A stretch of DNA of 64,000 nucleotides from Nostoc sp. XA010 (GCF_020829625.1 NZ_JAIVFX010000002.1:124001-188000), one strand, 5' to 3'; shown: positions 1 through 9,580, numbered from the stretch's first letter. The notes: generated by a model not told the origin, from the letters alone. Numbers and translations are program-made.

Positions 1-470
1 ATGCCAACGGTGGACTCAGCTATGAAGAAGCTAACTTATGGCTGCGGACTTGCGACAATCTCAAGGCGAATGCAGAACTACCCGTAGAAATTGAATTTAT
101 CGAACAACCCTTACCCGTTGAGCAATTTCAGGAAATATTGGAATTGAGTACGAGTTATGAAACTGCGATCGCAATAGATGAATCTGTTGCCACACTTAGG
201 CAACTCGCCGCTTGTTATCAACAAGGTTGGCGAGGGATTTTTGTGATCAAGCCTGGGATAGTTGGATCGCCATCTCGTCTGAGAAACTTTTGTCACCAGC
301 ATAAAATTGATACTGTATTTTCATCAGTATTTGAAACTGCGATCGGTAGACTTGCAGCACTCCAGCTAGCGGCGGAATTATCCCGAAACAATAGGGCAGT
401 TGGTTTTGGTATCGACCATTTTTTAGAACAAGAAGAAACATGGCTTCAAAGTCTATGGAACGACCTTTAA
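1..470 (+). CDS. menC: o-succinylbenzoate synthase, C-terminal part (cut by window start)
   Basis: The last 155 residues of an enolase-superfamily dehydratase are visible; the reading frame is already open at base 3 and the start lies outside the window. MenC dehydrates SHCHC to o-succinylbenzoate in phylloquinone synthesis in the cytoplasm. Seen motifs are EFIEQPL and AIAIDES, which carry acidic metal ligands of the superfamily, and FVIKPGIVGS, whose Lys corresponds to the second catalytic lysine. The stop overlaps the start of menE by about 30 bases, so the two are probably translated together. The identity rests on these motifs plus the menE neighbour. Confidence 0.9.
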   Translation, partial: ANGGLSYEEANLWLRTCDNLKANAELPVEIEFIEQPLPVEQFQEILELSTSYETAIAIDESVATLRQLAACYQQGWRGIFVIKPGIVGSPSRLRNFCHQHKIDTVFSSVFETAIGRLAALQLAAELSRNNRAVGFGIDHFLEQEETWLQSLWNDL

Positions 471-1837
471 ACTGTCTTAATAACCTAACTCAGGATGATT
501 GGCTTATTGGTTACAACAGCCATCAATTTAATCAGATAGCTCAAGAATTATATTTACAACTAACACAATTATCAGCGTATGGAATACCACCAAAAATCAT
601 CTTAGCTGAACGCAAACCAGTACGATTTTTAGCAAGTTTCATTGCCGCTTGTGCAGCTAATTGTCCAATTTTTATTTGTAACCCCGACTGGGGAACACAA
701 GAATGGCAGCAAGTCTTTGATTTAGTACAGCCAAATATTATTTTGGGAATAGGCAATAGCGAATGGGAAATAAGAAATAACGATAATTACCAATGCCCCA
801 TGCCCCATTGCATTATGATTCCCACAGGTGGTTCATCCGGGCAGATTAAATTTGCCATCCATACTTGGGAAACTCTCATCGCATCTGTAAAAGGATTTAC
901 AGAATACTTTCAACTAAAACAAGTCAATTCATTTTGTGTATTACCGCTATATCACGTTAGCGGTTTAATGCAATTTATGCGCTCTTTTACCACCGGAGGT
1001 AAACTAGCTATTCTGCCATTCAAAGCAGTAGAAACAGGTAAAATATTCAATATTAAACAATCAGAATTTTTAATATCTTTAGTTCCAACGCAGTTACAAA
1101 GACTCCTGCAAAATCCCGAATTAACTGAATGGCTAACCCAATTTAACACTGTACTTCTGGGAGGTGCGCCAGCATGGAACGAACTATTAGAGAAAGCCAG
1201 ATCTCATCGCATTCGGTTAGCACTTACTTATGGCATGACAGAAACTGCTTCTCAAATTGCGACCCTCAAACCAGATGATTTTCTCAGTGGTATAATTAGC
1301 AGTGGTAAAATTCTTCCCCATGCAAAAGTAACTATTCGCAATCAGCAAGGCGATATTTTAAATTTAAATGAAATTGGAAATATCACCATTCAGGCTCAAT
1401 CTTTAGCCCTTGGGTACTATCCTATAACCAGAGAAAATCAAGCTGATTTCCAAGTAGATGATTTAGGCTTTTTAGACGAGCAAGGTCATTTAAATATTGT
1501 CGGACGTAACAGCGACAAAATTATTACAGGTGGAGAAAATATTTACCCAGCAGAGATTGAATCAGCTATACAAGCAACTCAATTAGTTGCTGATATTTGT
1601 GTAATCGGCATCCCAGATAAACATTGGGGACAAGCCTTAACAGCGATTTATATTCCCAACAAATCAAATACCTCTGCTTTAAAAATCCAAACCCTACTCA
1701 AAGACAAACTCAGCAAATTTAAAATTCCAAAATATTGGATTCCCCAACAAAATCTACCTCGCAACTCCCAAGGTAAAATTAACCACCAACAATTACAGCA
1801 AATAGCCAGAGAATTCCTCCAAAATTCCATCACATAA
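440..1837 (+). CDS. menE: 2-succinylbenzoate--CoA ligase MenE
   Basis: This 465-residue adenylate-forming enzyme activates o-succinylbenzoate to its CoA thioester in the phylloquinone pathway. The AMP/ATP-binding loop [13 protein letters not shown] lies near residue 125, followed by [13 protein letters not shown], then the hinge region [20 protein letters not shown] and a C-terminal LPRNSQGKI with the catalytic lysine. The length is normal for MenE. The ATG at 440 overlaps menC; a second ATG at 455 would shorten it by five residues and cannot be excluded. The stop overlaps by 8 bases the stop of the convergent thioesterase gene. Confidence 0.93.
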   Translation: MASKSMERPLNCLNNLTQDDWLIGYNSHQFNQIAQELYLQLTQLSAYGIPPKIILAERKPVRFLASFIAACAANCPIFICNPDWGTQEWQQVFDLVQPNIILGIGNSEWEIRNNDNYQCPMPHCIMIPTGGSSGQIKFAIHTWETLIASVKGFTEYFQLKQVNSFCVLPLYHVSGLMQFMRSFTTGGKLAILPFKAVETGKIFNIKQSEFLISLVPTQLQRLLQNPELTEWLTQFNTVLLGGAPAWNELLEKARSHRIRLALTYGMTETASQIATLKPDDFLSGIISSGKILPHAKVTIRNQQGDILNLNEIGNITIQAQSLALGYYPITRENQADFQVDDLGFLDEQGHLNIVGRNSDKIITGGENIYPAEIESAIQATQLVADICVIGIPDKHWGQALTAIYIPNKSNTSALKIQTLLKDKLSKFKIPKYWIPQQNLPRNSQGKINHQQLQQIAREFLQNSIT

Positions 1838-2285
1838 TCTCTCTAGACTTTCTTCTCTCTGCGCTCTCTGCGTCTCTGTGGTTCATTCCCAACCACTGAA
1901 TAATCTCATCAGGTAATTCCTGCTTACTTCTACTACTTGCATCAATACAAACATGCCTAGTAATAGCCTTAGCAACCATCACCTCAGTCACTGTAATTTC
2001 GTAAGTAATTTCAAACTTATCACCACCTATTTTTTGGGGAATTAAACTAATCAGTAACTTGTCCCCGCCAAACATAGGGCGTAAAAAATCGACACTAGCA
2101 TGAACAATGGGGAAAGCTACAGATGGATTAGTAAAAAACTCTTTGAGATTAATACTTGATGCTTCTAGAGATTCTTCATAAGCTTCATGGCAAAAACTCA
2201 AAACATTAGCAAAATAAACTACCCCAGCAGCATCAGTATCTTGAAAACGAACCGTGCGGTTATAAGTAAAAGACATTTTTGACAA
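1830..2285 (-). CDS. hotdog-fold acyl-CoA thioesterase, probable DHNA-CoA hydrolase
   Basis: This 151-residue protein of the 4-hydroxybenzoyl-CoA thioesterase family has the signature [17 protein letters not shown] near its N-terminus, including the catalytic Asp. Cyanobacterial members of this family hydrolyse 1,4-dihydroxy-2-naphthoyl-CoA for phylloquinone, and convergence with menC-menE supports that role here; the substrate is inferred. Translation may start at 2285 or at Met4 (2276). The last 17 or so residues (after IQWLGM) are encoded by a dispersed repeat rich in CTCTGCG, so the natural C-terminus seems to have been replaced or extended by repeat DNA. Confidence 0.85.
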   Translation of the reverse strand: MSKMSFTYNRTVRFQDTDAAGVVYFANVLSFCHEAYEESLEASSINLKEFFTNPSVAFPIVHASVDFLRPMFGGDKLLISLIPQKIGGDKFEITYEITVTEVMVAKAITRHVCIDASSRSKQELPDEIIQWLGMNHRDAESAERRKSREIM

Positions 2286-2497
2286 TTAATTAAGTATTAA
2301 AAAAACAGCAGGTTTATCGCCTGCTCTACAAAGTAATTATATTGCAACTAAGTATTCTAGCAGAAGCGATCGCTATGATTTAGCGCATCTTCATACAAAA
2401 TTGGGATTACGCGCCACCTTTAGTTAGTTTAAGACAAGGTAATCAATAATTTAAAATTTCAAGTAAACAGACTTTTAAAACAACTTCATCAACCCGG

Positions 2498-2530
2498 TAC
2501 ATTAAAAAAAGCCGATTTTTTTTTAATGTA
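2498..2530. promoter_or_regulatory. A/T-rich inverted repeat upstream of secreted protein gene
   Basis: The arms tacattaaaaaaa and tttttttaatgta are exact complements of 13 bases, separated by a short spacer around gccga. The element sits about 60 bases upstream of the ATG at 2591, in an otherwise featureless 305-base gap (2286-2590). It could be an operator, a cruciform or an attenuator-like hairpin; the run of T in the right arm also fits a terminator. No function can be assigned from sequence alone. Confidence 0.5.
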
Positions 2531-2590
2531 TACTATCCCTTAAATTAAACTTGATGTAGTCTTGCCATCGAAGTAATTAATCTAAAATTT

Positions 2591-3424
2591 ATGCAGCCAA
2601 ATCTTCTAACCAATAGGTCAAAGCAGATGGTAAATGTGTTTGTTCTGCTACTGGTTTCCTCATTTTGCTGGCAAAATTCAGTGAAGGCGCAGTCTCAGTC
2701 AAATACGCAACTTTTGCCGTTTTTTGATAATATAGATAACCTGGTTCCTGTTCGTTTGCCCGCAGGGCAACAGGCAGATATCACACCACCTCCACCATTG
2801 CTAAATCCTTTTGACAAGGCTGTACTAAAACTCTGCGGCCCTATTGGTACAAGAGTTAGTTATAATAATTTTAAACAATTGTTATCTTATTACCCAGATG
2901 TGTTGCAGAAACTTCAGCAAGCTAGCGGCGGTGAACTGCGTTCTGGGCGTAATAATAAAGCACAATTTCTCGATGATTTAACCAATATTTGGTTTCAACG
3001 TCGAGGGTTTGAGCATATATTTTGTGGGGAAATATATAACGCCAATGATATTGGTGGCTTACATTTTAACGGCAGATATTTACAACTACAAAATGAAAGA
3101 ATAAGCGGACGGTTGCCAAATAATCAGGGACGAGAGGAAGTTGTACCTGGAGTCATTTATACAATGGGTGTAGTAATTAAGCAGAAAAATAGGACAGTAA
3201 CAGATGTCATCAAAGGCTATAGCTACCTCAGCAATGCTGAAGAAATGCTTTTAGATGCCACCAAAATATTTAAACTCCAAGGTAATAATGAGGGAGCGTG
3301 TATTTATAATGTACGTGACCGAGAAACGGGTCAATCGTTTCCTACAGTTTTTGTTAGAGAAGAAAAAGCAATCATTACCTATTACCCTGATGCTACTCCT
3401 CAAGGTGCAAAATGTAAAATTTAA
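2591..3424 (+). CDS. secreted protein of unknown function
   Basis: I do not recognise this 277-residue protein. The first ~34 residues form a typical signal peptide: a basic start, a hydrophobic run VNVFVLLLVSSFCW and a likely cleavage after VKAQ. Cleavage at AQ/S fits export to periplasm or medium. The mature part is basic to neutral, with no internal membrane segment, an HFNGRY segment mid-protein and four or five cysteines (for example LCGPIG, IFCGE, EGACIY) that could form disulfides. It stands alone between the thioesterase and an acetyltransferase. The ATG at 2591 is kept because it precedes the signal peptide; Met13 is an alternative. Confidence 0.7.
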   Translation: MQPNLLTNRSKQMVNVFVLLLVSSFCWQNSVKAQSQSNTQLLPFFDNIDNLVPVRLPAGQQADITPPPPLLNPFDKAVLKLCGPIGTRVSYNNFKQLLSYYPDVLQKLQQASGGELRSGRNNKAQFLDDLTNIWFQRRGFEHIFCGEIYNANDIGGLHFNGRYLQLQNERISGRLPNNQGREEVVPGVIYTMGVVIKQKNRTVTDVIKGYSYLSNAEEMLLDATKIFKLQGNNEGACIYNVRDRETGQSFPTVFVREEKAIITYYPDATPQGAKCKI

Positions 3425-3464
3425 AATTTCTAGATTGTCTGCAATAAGAGTATAGAGAAAAGAC

Positions 3465-4004
3465 ATGATCTTAGAAACACACCGCTTGCTAATGCGTGAT
3501 TTTGTAGAGGCAGACTGGCAGGCGGTTTTTACTTATCAATCTGATCCTTTGTACTTGCGTTACAGCTATTGGACGCATCGCACACAAAAGGATGTTTGTG
3601 AATTTGTCCAGATGTTTATTGGTCAGCAAAAAGAGCAACCAAGAACAAAGTTTCAGTTAGCTATTATCCTAAAATCAGAAAATCAGCTTATTGGTAATTG
3701 TGGTATCCGTGTAAATGACCCGGAAATGCGGGAAGCAAATATCGGCTATGAATTAAACACTCAGTATTGGGCACACGGTTATGCAACAGAGGCAGCACAA
3801 GCCATTTTAAAGTTCGGCTTTGAAGAACTAGAAATGCATCGTATCTGGTCTTGGTGTGTTGCACAGAATGTTGCTTCTGTAAGGGTATTAGAAAAAATTG
3901 GTATGCGTTGTGAGGGTAATCTGCGAGAAAAAGAATTAATCAAAGGCAAATGGTACGACAATTTTCTTTACGCTATCCTTGACCACGAGTGGAAAGCAAA
4001 GTAA
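3465..4004 (+). CDS. GNAT-family N-acetyltransferase (RimJ/RimL-like)
   Basis: A 179-residue GNAT acyltransferase of the ribosomal-protein-acetylating RimJ/RimL branch. It begins METHRL-like (MILETHRLLMRDF), has the central IGYELNTQYWAHGYATEAA segment, where the acetyl-CoA pyrophosphate loop Q/RxxGxG/A is represented by YWAHGYATEA, and ends with the conserved VASVRVLEKIGMRCEGNLRE block that packs against the cofactor. The acceptor is unknown; many members acetylate protein N-termini or small amines. It starts 40 bases after the preceding gene, and no operon partner is evident. Confidence 0.87.
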   Translation: MILETHRLLMRDFVEADWQAVFTYQSDPLYLRYSYWTHRTQKDVCEFVQMFIGQQKEQPRTKFQLAIILKSENQLIGNCGIRVNDPEMREANIGYELNTQYWAHGYATEAAQAILKFGFEELEMHRIWSWCVAQNVASVRVLEKIGMRCEGNLREKELIKGKWYDNFLYAILDHEWKAK

Positions 4005-4087
4005 TACTGCTTCTATGAGCTACCTCAGAGACAATATCGTAAATTGCTGGGAAATTGAGGGTAAGACAAATTCAGAGGGTCACAGAC

Positions 4088-4861
4088 ATGACCAACACTA
4101 TCCTCAATTTCCAAACAGCTACCGGACACGAAATTTTAGCAGCAGCAGGTAAAAAATATCTTCGGCCTGGTGGACGAATAGCCACGGAGAAATTATTTCA
4201 GTGGGCAAACTTTCAGCCTGGAGAGACAGTTTTAGAGCTAGGTTCTAGCTTTGGATATAGTGCGATCGCTTTAGCAAAAAGCTACCATGTCAAAGTAGTA
4301 GGCGTTGAAAAAAATCCTGATAGTGTAGCTTGTGCGCGTGCTAATATCTGCGCTGCTGGGTTAGAAAATCAAGTCGAAATAATTGAAGGTAATATTTTCA
4401 ACCTAGAGGCAATCTCAGGAAAGTTTGATTATGTATTGGCAGAAGCCATTCTCACAATGCAATCCCCATTGGGAAAAACCAAGATTTTAGCTGAAATTCA
4501 TAATCGGCTCAAACCGGGAGGTAAATTCCTCTCCCATGAACTCTTAGCCACTGACAAAGAAGAACAAATTCATGTTGACTTAGCACGAGTAATTCGAGTT
4601 AATTCTACACCACTTTCAGAATCCAACTGGATTACGGCTTTTGTAAAAGCAGGGTTGCAAGTAGAGCAATGCCAAACTGACTCAATGAATTTATTGAATT
4701 TAAAGCGGATGTTTCAAGATGAAGGTATTCTTAACACAATTCGGATTTTGTGGAAGATATTGACGCAGAGAAATATTCGCAAACGGGTTTTAGAAATTCA
4801 CCAAGTTTTTCATAAATACCAACACGAATTAGGCTACATCATTTTGTGTGCTGTTGCCTAG
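4088..4861 (+). CDS. SAM-dependent class I methyltransferase
   Basis: A cytoplasmic methyltransferase of about 257 residues. Motif I is VLELGSSFGYSAIALA near residue 50, followed by an acidic loop VVGVEKN that should bind the SAM ribose, and a post-II block FDYVLAEAIL. The C-terminal third is helical and probably a substrate cap. I place the start at the ATG at 4088, preceded by agaggg; an upstream TTG at 4055 in frame would add eleven residues unlike the family. It lies in a run of small plus-strand genes with the cupin gene downstream. The substrate cannot be inferred. Confidence 0.83.
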   Translation: MTNTILNFQTATGHEILAAAGKKYLRPGGRIATEKLFQWANFQPGETVLELGSSFGYSAIALAKSYHVKVVGVEKNPDSVACARANICAAGLENQVEIIEGNIFNLEAISGKFDYVLAEAILTMQSPLGKTKILAEIHNRLKPGGKFLSHELLATDKEEQIHVDLARVIRVNSTPLSESNWITAFVKAGLQVEQCQTDSMNLLNLKRMFQDEGILNTIRILWKILTQRNIRKRVLEIHQVFHKYQHELGYIILCAVA

Positions 4862-4956
4862 TAAGATAATTTATTCCCAAAATTATCACCTGATAAATAC
4901 CGATAATTTTTGAATGATTTTCAACCCTTGTTTACGGTTAATAATCCGAAAATACT

Positions 4957-5304
4957 ATGACAAATTCAATCAAAACTAGCACATCTTTTATTACCCAACT
5001 ACGAGAACAAATTGAATACCCCAGCGCAGGAGTTCTCAGCAAAGTACTGCTAAAAGATAACGCTTGTCAATACACTTTATTTTGTCTAGCAGCTAACACT
5101 GATATTTCGGAGCATACCTCCACTCGTAATGCCACTATCAACGTAATCGAAGGCAGAGGTTTACTTACTTTATCTGGAGAAGATATTGCACTTAAAGCTG
5201 GTGTTTTTGTCTTTATGCCTGCTAATGCACCTCATGCTTTAAAAGCTGAAGAAAACCTGACATTTCTGCTCACACTTTCTGAGAAAGTTGCAGATAGTAA
5301 TTAG
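4957..5304 (+). CDS. cupin-domain protein
   Basis: A 115-residue single-domain cupin. The first cupin motif is degenerate (ISEHTSTRNATINVIEGRG) and the second reads FVFMPANAPHALKAEENLTF. Two histidines (SEH and APHAL) could still bind a metal, as in small cupins that act as sensors or isomerases. It is followed after 21 bases by the gene at 5326, so the two are probably co-transcribed. Function unknown. Confidence 0.8.
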   Translation: MTNSIKTSTSFITQLREQIEYPSAGVLSKVLLKDNACQYTLFCLAANTDISEHTSTRNATINVIEGRGLLTLSGEDIALKAGVFVFMPANAPHALKAEENLTFLLTLSEKVADSN

Positions 5305-5325
5305 TTATCTATGGAGTCTTAAAAA

Positions 5326-5817
5326 ATGCGATCGCTACTTTTAAGTTTTGCTGAAAACTTGAATTTTTCTGAAACTCAGTTGGAAGAAATACTATCACAG
5401 CCTCTAACTAAAGTTCTCAATTCGCCTGAGTTGCAGCAAGCATTAAGCAGCTTAGATACTAATTTACTTAAGGAAACCTTACCCACAGCAGGAGGAGTTT
5501 TAGCTAAGGAATTACCACCTTTCTACAACTGGCTAAAAGATGAGTTAGGAGTTAAGCGGGTTCCTGATAGTCCTGATCACACAACGACATGGGTAATTGG
5601 TTTCCTCCATAATCAAGAAAGTTTAACTCATTTAGTTGAGTTACACCGTCCAGTACCTCGTCCGGCTTTAGAAGCGTCTATTCCCCGCTTGATAAGGATG
5701 TTTGAAGGTGTCGAAGACGCGCAAGTTCGGCAAGAATGGCAAAAAGCGATCGCAGCTCTATGTTTAGTTTTAGTTGTTGCTGCACGCGAAGAAGATAGAG
5801 CAGCTGTAGCAGTCTGA
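5326..5817 (+). CDS. conserved hypothetical protein
   Basis: I do not recognise this 163-residue protein. It is soluble, helix-rich and acidic, with no signal peptide; a small hydrophobic helix (AALCLVLVVAA) near the C-terminus is too short and too close to charged residues to be a clear membrane anchor. Its ATG lies 21 bases after the cupin stop, suggesting one transcript. A HIP1-like gcgatcgc lies within its first codons and a hairpin terminator follows at 5847. Function cannot be assigned. Confidence 0.65.
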   Translation: MRSLLLSFAENLNFSETQLEEILSQPLTKVLNSPELQQALSSLDTNLLKETLPTAGGVLAKELPPFYNWLKDELGVKRVPDSPDHTTTWVIGFLHNQESLTHLVELHRPVPRPALEASIPRLIRMFEGVEDAQVRQEWQKAIAALCLVLVVAAREEDRAAVAV

Positions 5818-5846
5818 TAACTCTTTACGGAAAATTAACCTTATGA

Positions 5847-5868
5847 AATCTGCCTCCGCAGGTTTTTT
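5847..5868 (+). terminator. intrinsic terminator after the cupin/hypothetical pair
   Basis: The arms aatctgc and gcaggtt pair over 7 bases (one G-U) around a ctcc loop and are followed directly by a T run. It ends 25 bases before the convergent Crp-family gene stop. Confidence 0.65.
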
Positions 5869-5892
5869 CTGTGAAACCGCGAATTGTATTCG

Positions 5893-6597
5893 TCAGATCA
5901 AATCTATATCTCCAGATGCGATCGCATCCAATTTATCCGCATCAAATATTGTAATCGTTCCACCCCGACTATAGGCAATTACTGGTTTGAGACTTTTAAT
6001 TAACCGCACGCATTCTTCGTAAGTAATGCCGCTACTCCGAGCCATGCGATAATAAGATAATTTGACTTTTAAACACTCGCCTTGTGAAGTTGATTCAGTT
6101 CCAGATTCAGCAGCAAAATATTGAATTAATCTGGCAAGGCGAACAATAGCTCTTTCAGACACTAAGCCGTGAACTGTCTCATGTAATTGCTGAATTCGAC
6201 TGTTAAAAACCATCAGCATTCGTAATGCAATTTCAGGATTTTGCCCAATAGCTTTTAATAAAGTATCTCGCTCTACAGTCAGTATTTCACAATCAAATTC
6301 AGCAGTCACAGTTGCCGGAGAAATTCCATTTCCCAATAAAGCAGGAGCCGCAAAAATTTCCCCAGCAGCTAGGGCGCGGAGAATCGTCTCTTTGCCCGTT
6401 GTTGCTGTTTTGGTAACTTGAATTGCTCCACTGACAACAGCATAGAGTTTTGCTGGTAAGACATCGCCCTCATGTAAAATAATCTCACCTTTGCGATATC
6501 GTTGCACCTGAGTATAAGGTTGCAAACTTATCTTTTCTGCTGTTTCTAAACCTGCAAACACAATTATTTGTGAAAGTTGCTCCAGGGATGCCTGCAT
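5893..6597 (-). CDS. Crp/Fnr-family transcriptional regulator
   Basis: About 234 residues. The N-terminal cyclic-nucleotide-binding-type jelly roll includes KGEIILHEGD and AAGEIFAAPALL, followed by a long dimer helix near HETVHGLVSERAIVRLARLIQYF, and a C-terminal winged HTH with YYRMARSSGITYEECVRLI as recognition region. The canonical RxS phosphate-binding signature of cAMP receptors is not evident, so the effector is unknown. I choose the ATG at 6597; the longer start at 6639 would overlap the amidase end. It begins 8 bases after the amidase stop, so the regulator is almost surely co-transcribed with that enzyme and may control it. Confidence 0.87.
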   Translation of the reverse strand: MQASLEQLSQIIVFAGLETAEKISLQPYTQVQRYRKGEIILHEGDVLPAKLYAVVSGAIQVTKTATTGKETILRALAAGEIFAAPALLGNGISPATVTAEFDCEILTVERDTLLKAIGQNPEIALRMLMVFNSRIQQLHETVHGLVSERAIVRLARLIQYFAAESGTESTSQGECLKVKLSYYRMARSSGITYEECVRLIKSLKPVIAYSRGGTITIFDADKLDAIASGDIDLI

Positions 6598-6605
6598 GAT
6601 TAGCC

Positions 6606-8003
6606 CTATATTGCAAAGGCTGGACGATGATGAATCCAAGGGTTAGCTGCTTCTAATTGTGCTGCTAGGCTGATCAGTGTAGCCTCAGCAGCAGGTTTAC
6701 CAATTAGCTGCACACTCATGGGCAAACCATTACTATCAAAGCCTACAGGAATTGCGATCGCAGGTTGTCCAGTTGCATTCGCAGGCGGACAAGGAGCAAC
6801 CCACTCAATAATATTTTGGAATGTCTCTTCTGGACTCAGAGAAGCCCATTCCCCAACGCGAATAGGTGAATGTAAATAAATTGGCAATACCAGCACATCC
6901 ACAGTATCGAAAAACGCCACAATTTGCCGTGCCACTACCTGCATTTGAGAAACTGCTTGCAAATACTCAGGAACAGAACCTGTGCGTGCAAATAACCAGC
7001 GATTCACTGGCTGCATGGCTTCAACAGGAAGTCCTGATGCAGCTATCCCAGCTTGCCAGACGATTTGAAATGGTTCAACTAAACCACTAAAATCTGGAGA
7101 TTTCTGTTCAACGTGGTGGCCGAGTTGTTCTAATAACTGGACTGTTTGGCGGACACCTTGCTGACAGTTAGCGTCAGCTTCTCCCAAAGGAGAAATACTA
7201 GTGTCAAAGGCAATTCGCAAAGCACCGAGTTTTGTCTCAGTAGCGGCGAGAAATGATGGTTCGGGATCTGGCAACCAGTAAGGATCGCCTGTTGTATAGC
7301 CAGAGATGGTATCCAAAAGCGCAGCAGCATCAGCCACAGTCCGGGCGATTGGACCGTTGACGGCAATTCCAGCGAGGCGTTCGCCTACGGGTGCTTTACT
7401 AACCCTGCCCCTGGATGGCTTAATTCCCACCAAACCACAACAAGCCGCAGGCCCCCGAATTGAGCCACCGCCATCTGAACCTTGAGCGATCGCACACAAT
7501 CCCCCTGCTACCGCCGCCGCCGCCCCACCACTGGAACCGCCAGGAGTGTATTCTAAATTCCACGGATTTCTGGCTGGGGGAAAACCCATAGGTTCACTGT
7601 ATGGAAACGAACCTAATTCGGAAGTAGCTGTTTTACCGAGAATAGTAAACCCAGCTTGCTTAATCCGCGTCACAATTCCATCATCATAATTAGGGATATT
7701 GTTCAGTAATGCCGGATTTCCGTAAGTACAGGTAACACCTGCTACAGCATTGAGGTCTTTAATGGAAATCGGCACACCAAAAAATGGCGGTAGTTCTGAA
7801 GTAGTTGTCAATAATTCTGTTTTGGCTTTGGCATCTGCGATCGCTAATTCTGCCGTCACCGTAAAATAACTTCCTAATTGGGGGTTCAACTGCCCAATCC
7901 GTTCTAAATATATTTCCACCAACTCTAGCGGTGATACTTCCCGGCGACGAATTAATTGCGCCAACTCTAGCGCTGGGGTAAATGCTAAATCAACTTCATT
8001 CAT
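6606..8003 (-). CDS. amidase signature-family hydrolase
   Basis: A 465-residue cytoplasmic amidase. The Ser-cisSer-Lys triad is visible: Lys in GVPISIKDLNAVAG, the cis-serine in GGSSGGAAAAVAGG and the nucleophile in GSDGGGSIRGP. The family covers GatA, allophanate hydrolase-like and broad-range amidases. A C-terminal VGFDSNGLPMSVQLIG block is typical of free-standing amidases rather than GatA, and no gatB/gatC lie nearby. It precedes a Crp-family regulator in a two-gene operon, which suggests inducible use of an amide nitrogen source; the substrate is not known. Confidence 0.9.
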   Translation of the reverse strand: MNEVDLAFTPALELAQLIRRREVSPLELVEIYLERIGQLNPQLGSYFTVTAELAIADAKAKTELLTTTSELPPFFGVPISIKDLNAVAGVTCTYGNPALLNNIPNYDDGIVTRIKQAGFTILGKTATSELGSFPYSEPMGFPPARNPWNLEYTPGGSSGGAAAAVAGGLCAIAQGSDGGGSIRGPAACCGLVGIKPSRGRVSKAPVGERLAGIAVNGPIARTVADAAALLDTISGYTTGDPYWLPDPEPSFLAATETKLGALRIAFDTSISPLGEADANCQQGVRQTVQLLEQLGHHVEQKSPDFSGLVEPFQIVWQAGIAASGLPVEAMQPVNRWLFARTGSVPEYLQAVSQMQVVARQIVAFFDTVDVLVLPIYLHSPIRVGEWASLSPEETFQNIIEWVAPCPPANATGQPAIAIPVGFDSNGLPMSVQLIGKPAAEATLISLAAQLEAANPWIHHRPAFAI

Positions 8004-8203
8004 AGGTTAGTGAATGGGTAATTTTGTTTTTCTCTGAGATTTTTAAACGGAAATTGTTACTTTAGGTGGATTTACGGGAACTATACATTTTATAGCTCCT
8101 GAGATTTGTCATTCAACTAGGATGCTCAGATGCAACAGGCCTGCTTACTCAAGCCATTTTAATTGTTTCACATAAACTTTCGACAAATCCCTAAGGGGTA
8201 CTT

Positions 8204-9541
8204 ATGGCTAACCTAGAAAAACTTGTTAGTGAATTACCAACACTGATTCAGAGCCTAAAACTGACTATTGGCGATTCTAATCAAATCATGGAGCAAATTA
8301 TCCTGATCAATAATGCTCAGGAACAACTACGGAATATTAAGAAATTAATTGCTCAGGAATTGAAATTTGAGAATATCAAAGGTTCTGCGATCGCTACACT
8401 TCCTCGAATAGGTACTGTAGCTAGTTTGTTTATGCCTAGTGTGGGATTAGTAGATCCTGCGATCGCAGAAAAATTTGGCCACTCAAAAACTAAAATTTCA
8501 TTAACTGAACTACAATCAAAAATTGATGGCTGGATTGAATGGGGTTATTTTTTGCAGGCAATAGCTACTGATATTCTCAGTGATGTTCCGTTTGTAAATC
8601 AACTAAATTCTGATATTAATCATCTAAGCATACGCACCAAATTTCAGATTATTGCTGAAAATTTAAAAAACAACTTATTTTTTGAAGATTTTAATATTGT
8701 AGAGCGTCAAATTCAAAAAATAAGCAATTATCAAAATGAATTATTAGAACTACAACAGAAGTTAAATTATGTTTTTGATACTATTAAAAATAGCCGTAGT
8801 TTATTAAATATTTTATTAGGTGTATCTGCTTTTTGCGGAAAATCTGGTTTCGCCTTAGAGTGGTTAGATGATGACCACGAATTAATTATATCGAGCGATG
8901 GTAAATTTCAAGAATTAACAGATATTCTCAATGATTGTGATTATTTCCAAGAACAAATTGCTACTTTAATTATTCAGGGTGATACTTTAAGGGAACAGGC
9001 AGAACAAGCCATAAAAAAGATTGAACAAGAAAGTACTAAAGAGCCAATTATTAGCCAGCATGCAGAAATAGTACCATTTTCGACACAAAAAATAGTACGT
9101 TCAGCTTTGCTCATAGCCTCAAGTTTATTAATCTTAGGTTTTGGTGGTTGGAAAATTAAAGAGCAAAGTCTACAATTGCAGCAGATGAGTCTAAGCTTAA
9201 CTCAAGAAGAGAGTGCGATCACAAAGTTTAAATCTGCTCAAAAACTTGGTATGGAAGCTGCTTCTCTGGTTCAAAAACCACCGCATCCTTTACAAGTCTG
9301 GCAACAAGCAGAAACTAAATGGCATCAGGCAATAATCTTGTTAGGTAGTATTCCTAATGAAACATCAGTTTCTGAGCGAGCAAAGAAGAAATTGGCTTAC
9401 TATCGAATTAACTATAAATCAATAAGTCAAAGAGTGTTAATTGAAAAGAAAGCCTTAGCAAACTTAGAGTCAGCCCAAAAACTAGCAATAGAAGCTAATT
9501 TATTTGTACAAAATTCGCCTCATTCACTATTAGTTCGGTAG
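8204..9541 (+). CDS. single-pass membrane protein with C-terminal repeats, end decayed
   Basis: A 445-residue protein I do not recognise. Residues 1-290 are soluble and helical, one membrane segment (ALLIASSLLILGFGGW) follows near residue 300, then a coiled stretch and a ~70-residue unit beginning SAQKLGMEAASLVQK and ending near YYRINYKSI. A second copy begins SAQKLAIEANLFVQN but stops at codon TAG right after LLVR. The bases after the stop still encode a clear match to the first copy (EA.DKWQQAIDL) interrupted by TAA and TGA, so the natural protein was longer. The break ends at a miniature element starting at 9581. Units like this occur in cyanobacterial WD/kinase-associated proteins, but no function is claimed. 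Confidence 0.7.
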   Translation: MANLEKLVSELPTLIQSLKLTIGDSNQIMEQIILINNAQEQLRNIKKLIAQELKFENIKGSAIATLPRIGTVASLFMPSVGLVDPAIAEKFGHSKTKISLTELQSKIDGWIEWGYFLQAIATDILSDVPFVNQLNSDINHLSIRTKFQIIAENLKNNLFFEDFNIVERQIQKISNYQNELLELQQKLNYVFDTIKNSRSLLNILLGVSAFCGKSGFALEWLDDDHELIISSDGKFQELTDILNDCDYFQEQIATLIIQGDTLREQAEQAIKKIEQESTKEPIISQHAEIVPFSTQKIVRSALLIASSLLILGFGGWKIKEQSLQLQQMSLSLTQEESAITKFKSAQKLGMEAASLVQKPPHPLQVWQQAETKWHQAIILLGSIPNETSVSERAKKKLAYYRINYKSISQRVLIEKKALANLESAQKLAIEANLFVQNSPHSLLVR

Positions 9542-9580
9542 GAAGCGTAAGACAAATGGCAACAGGCAATCGATTTATGA

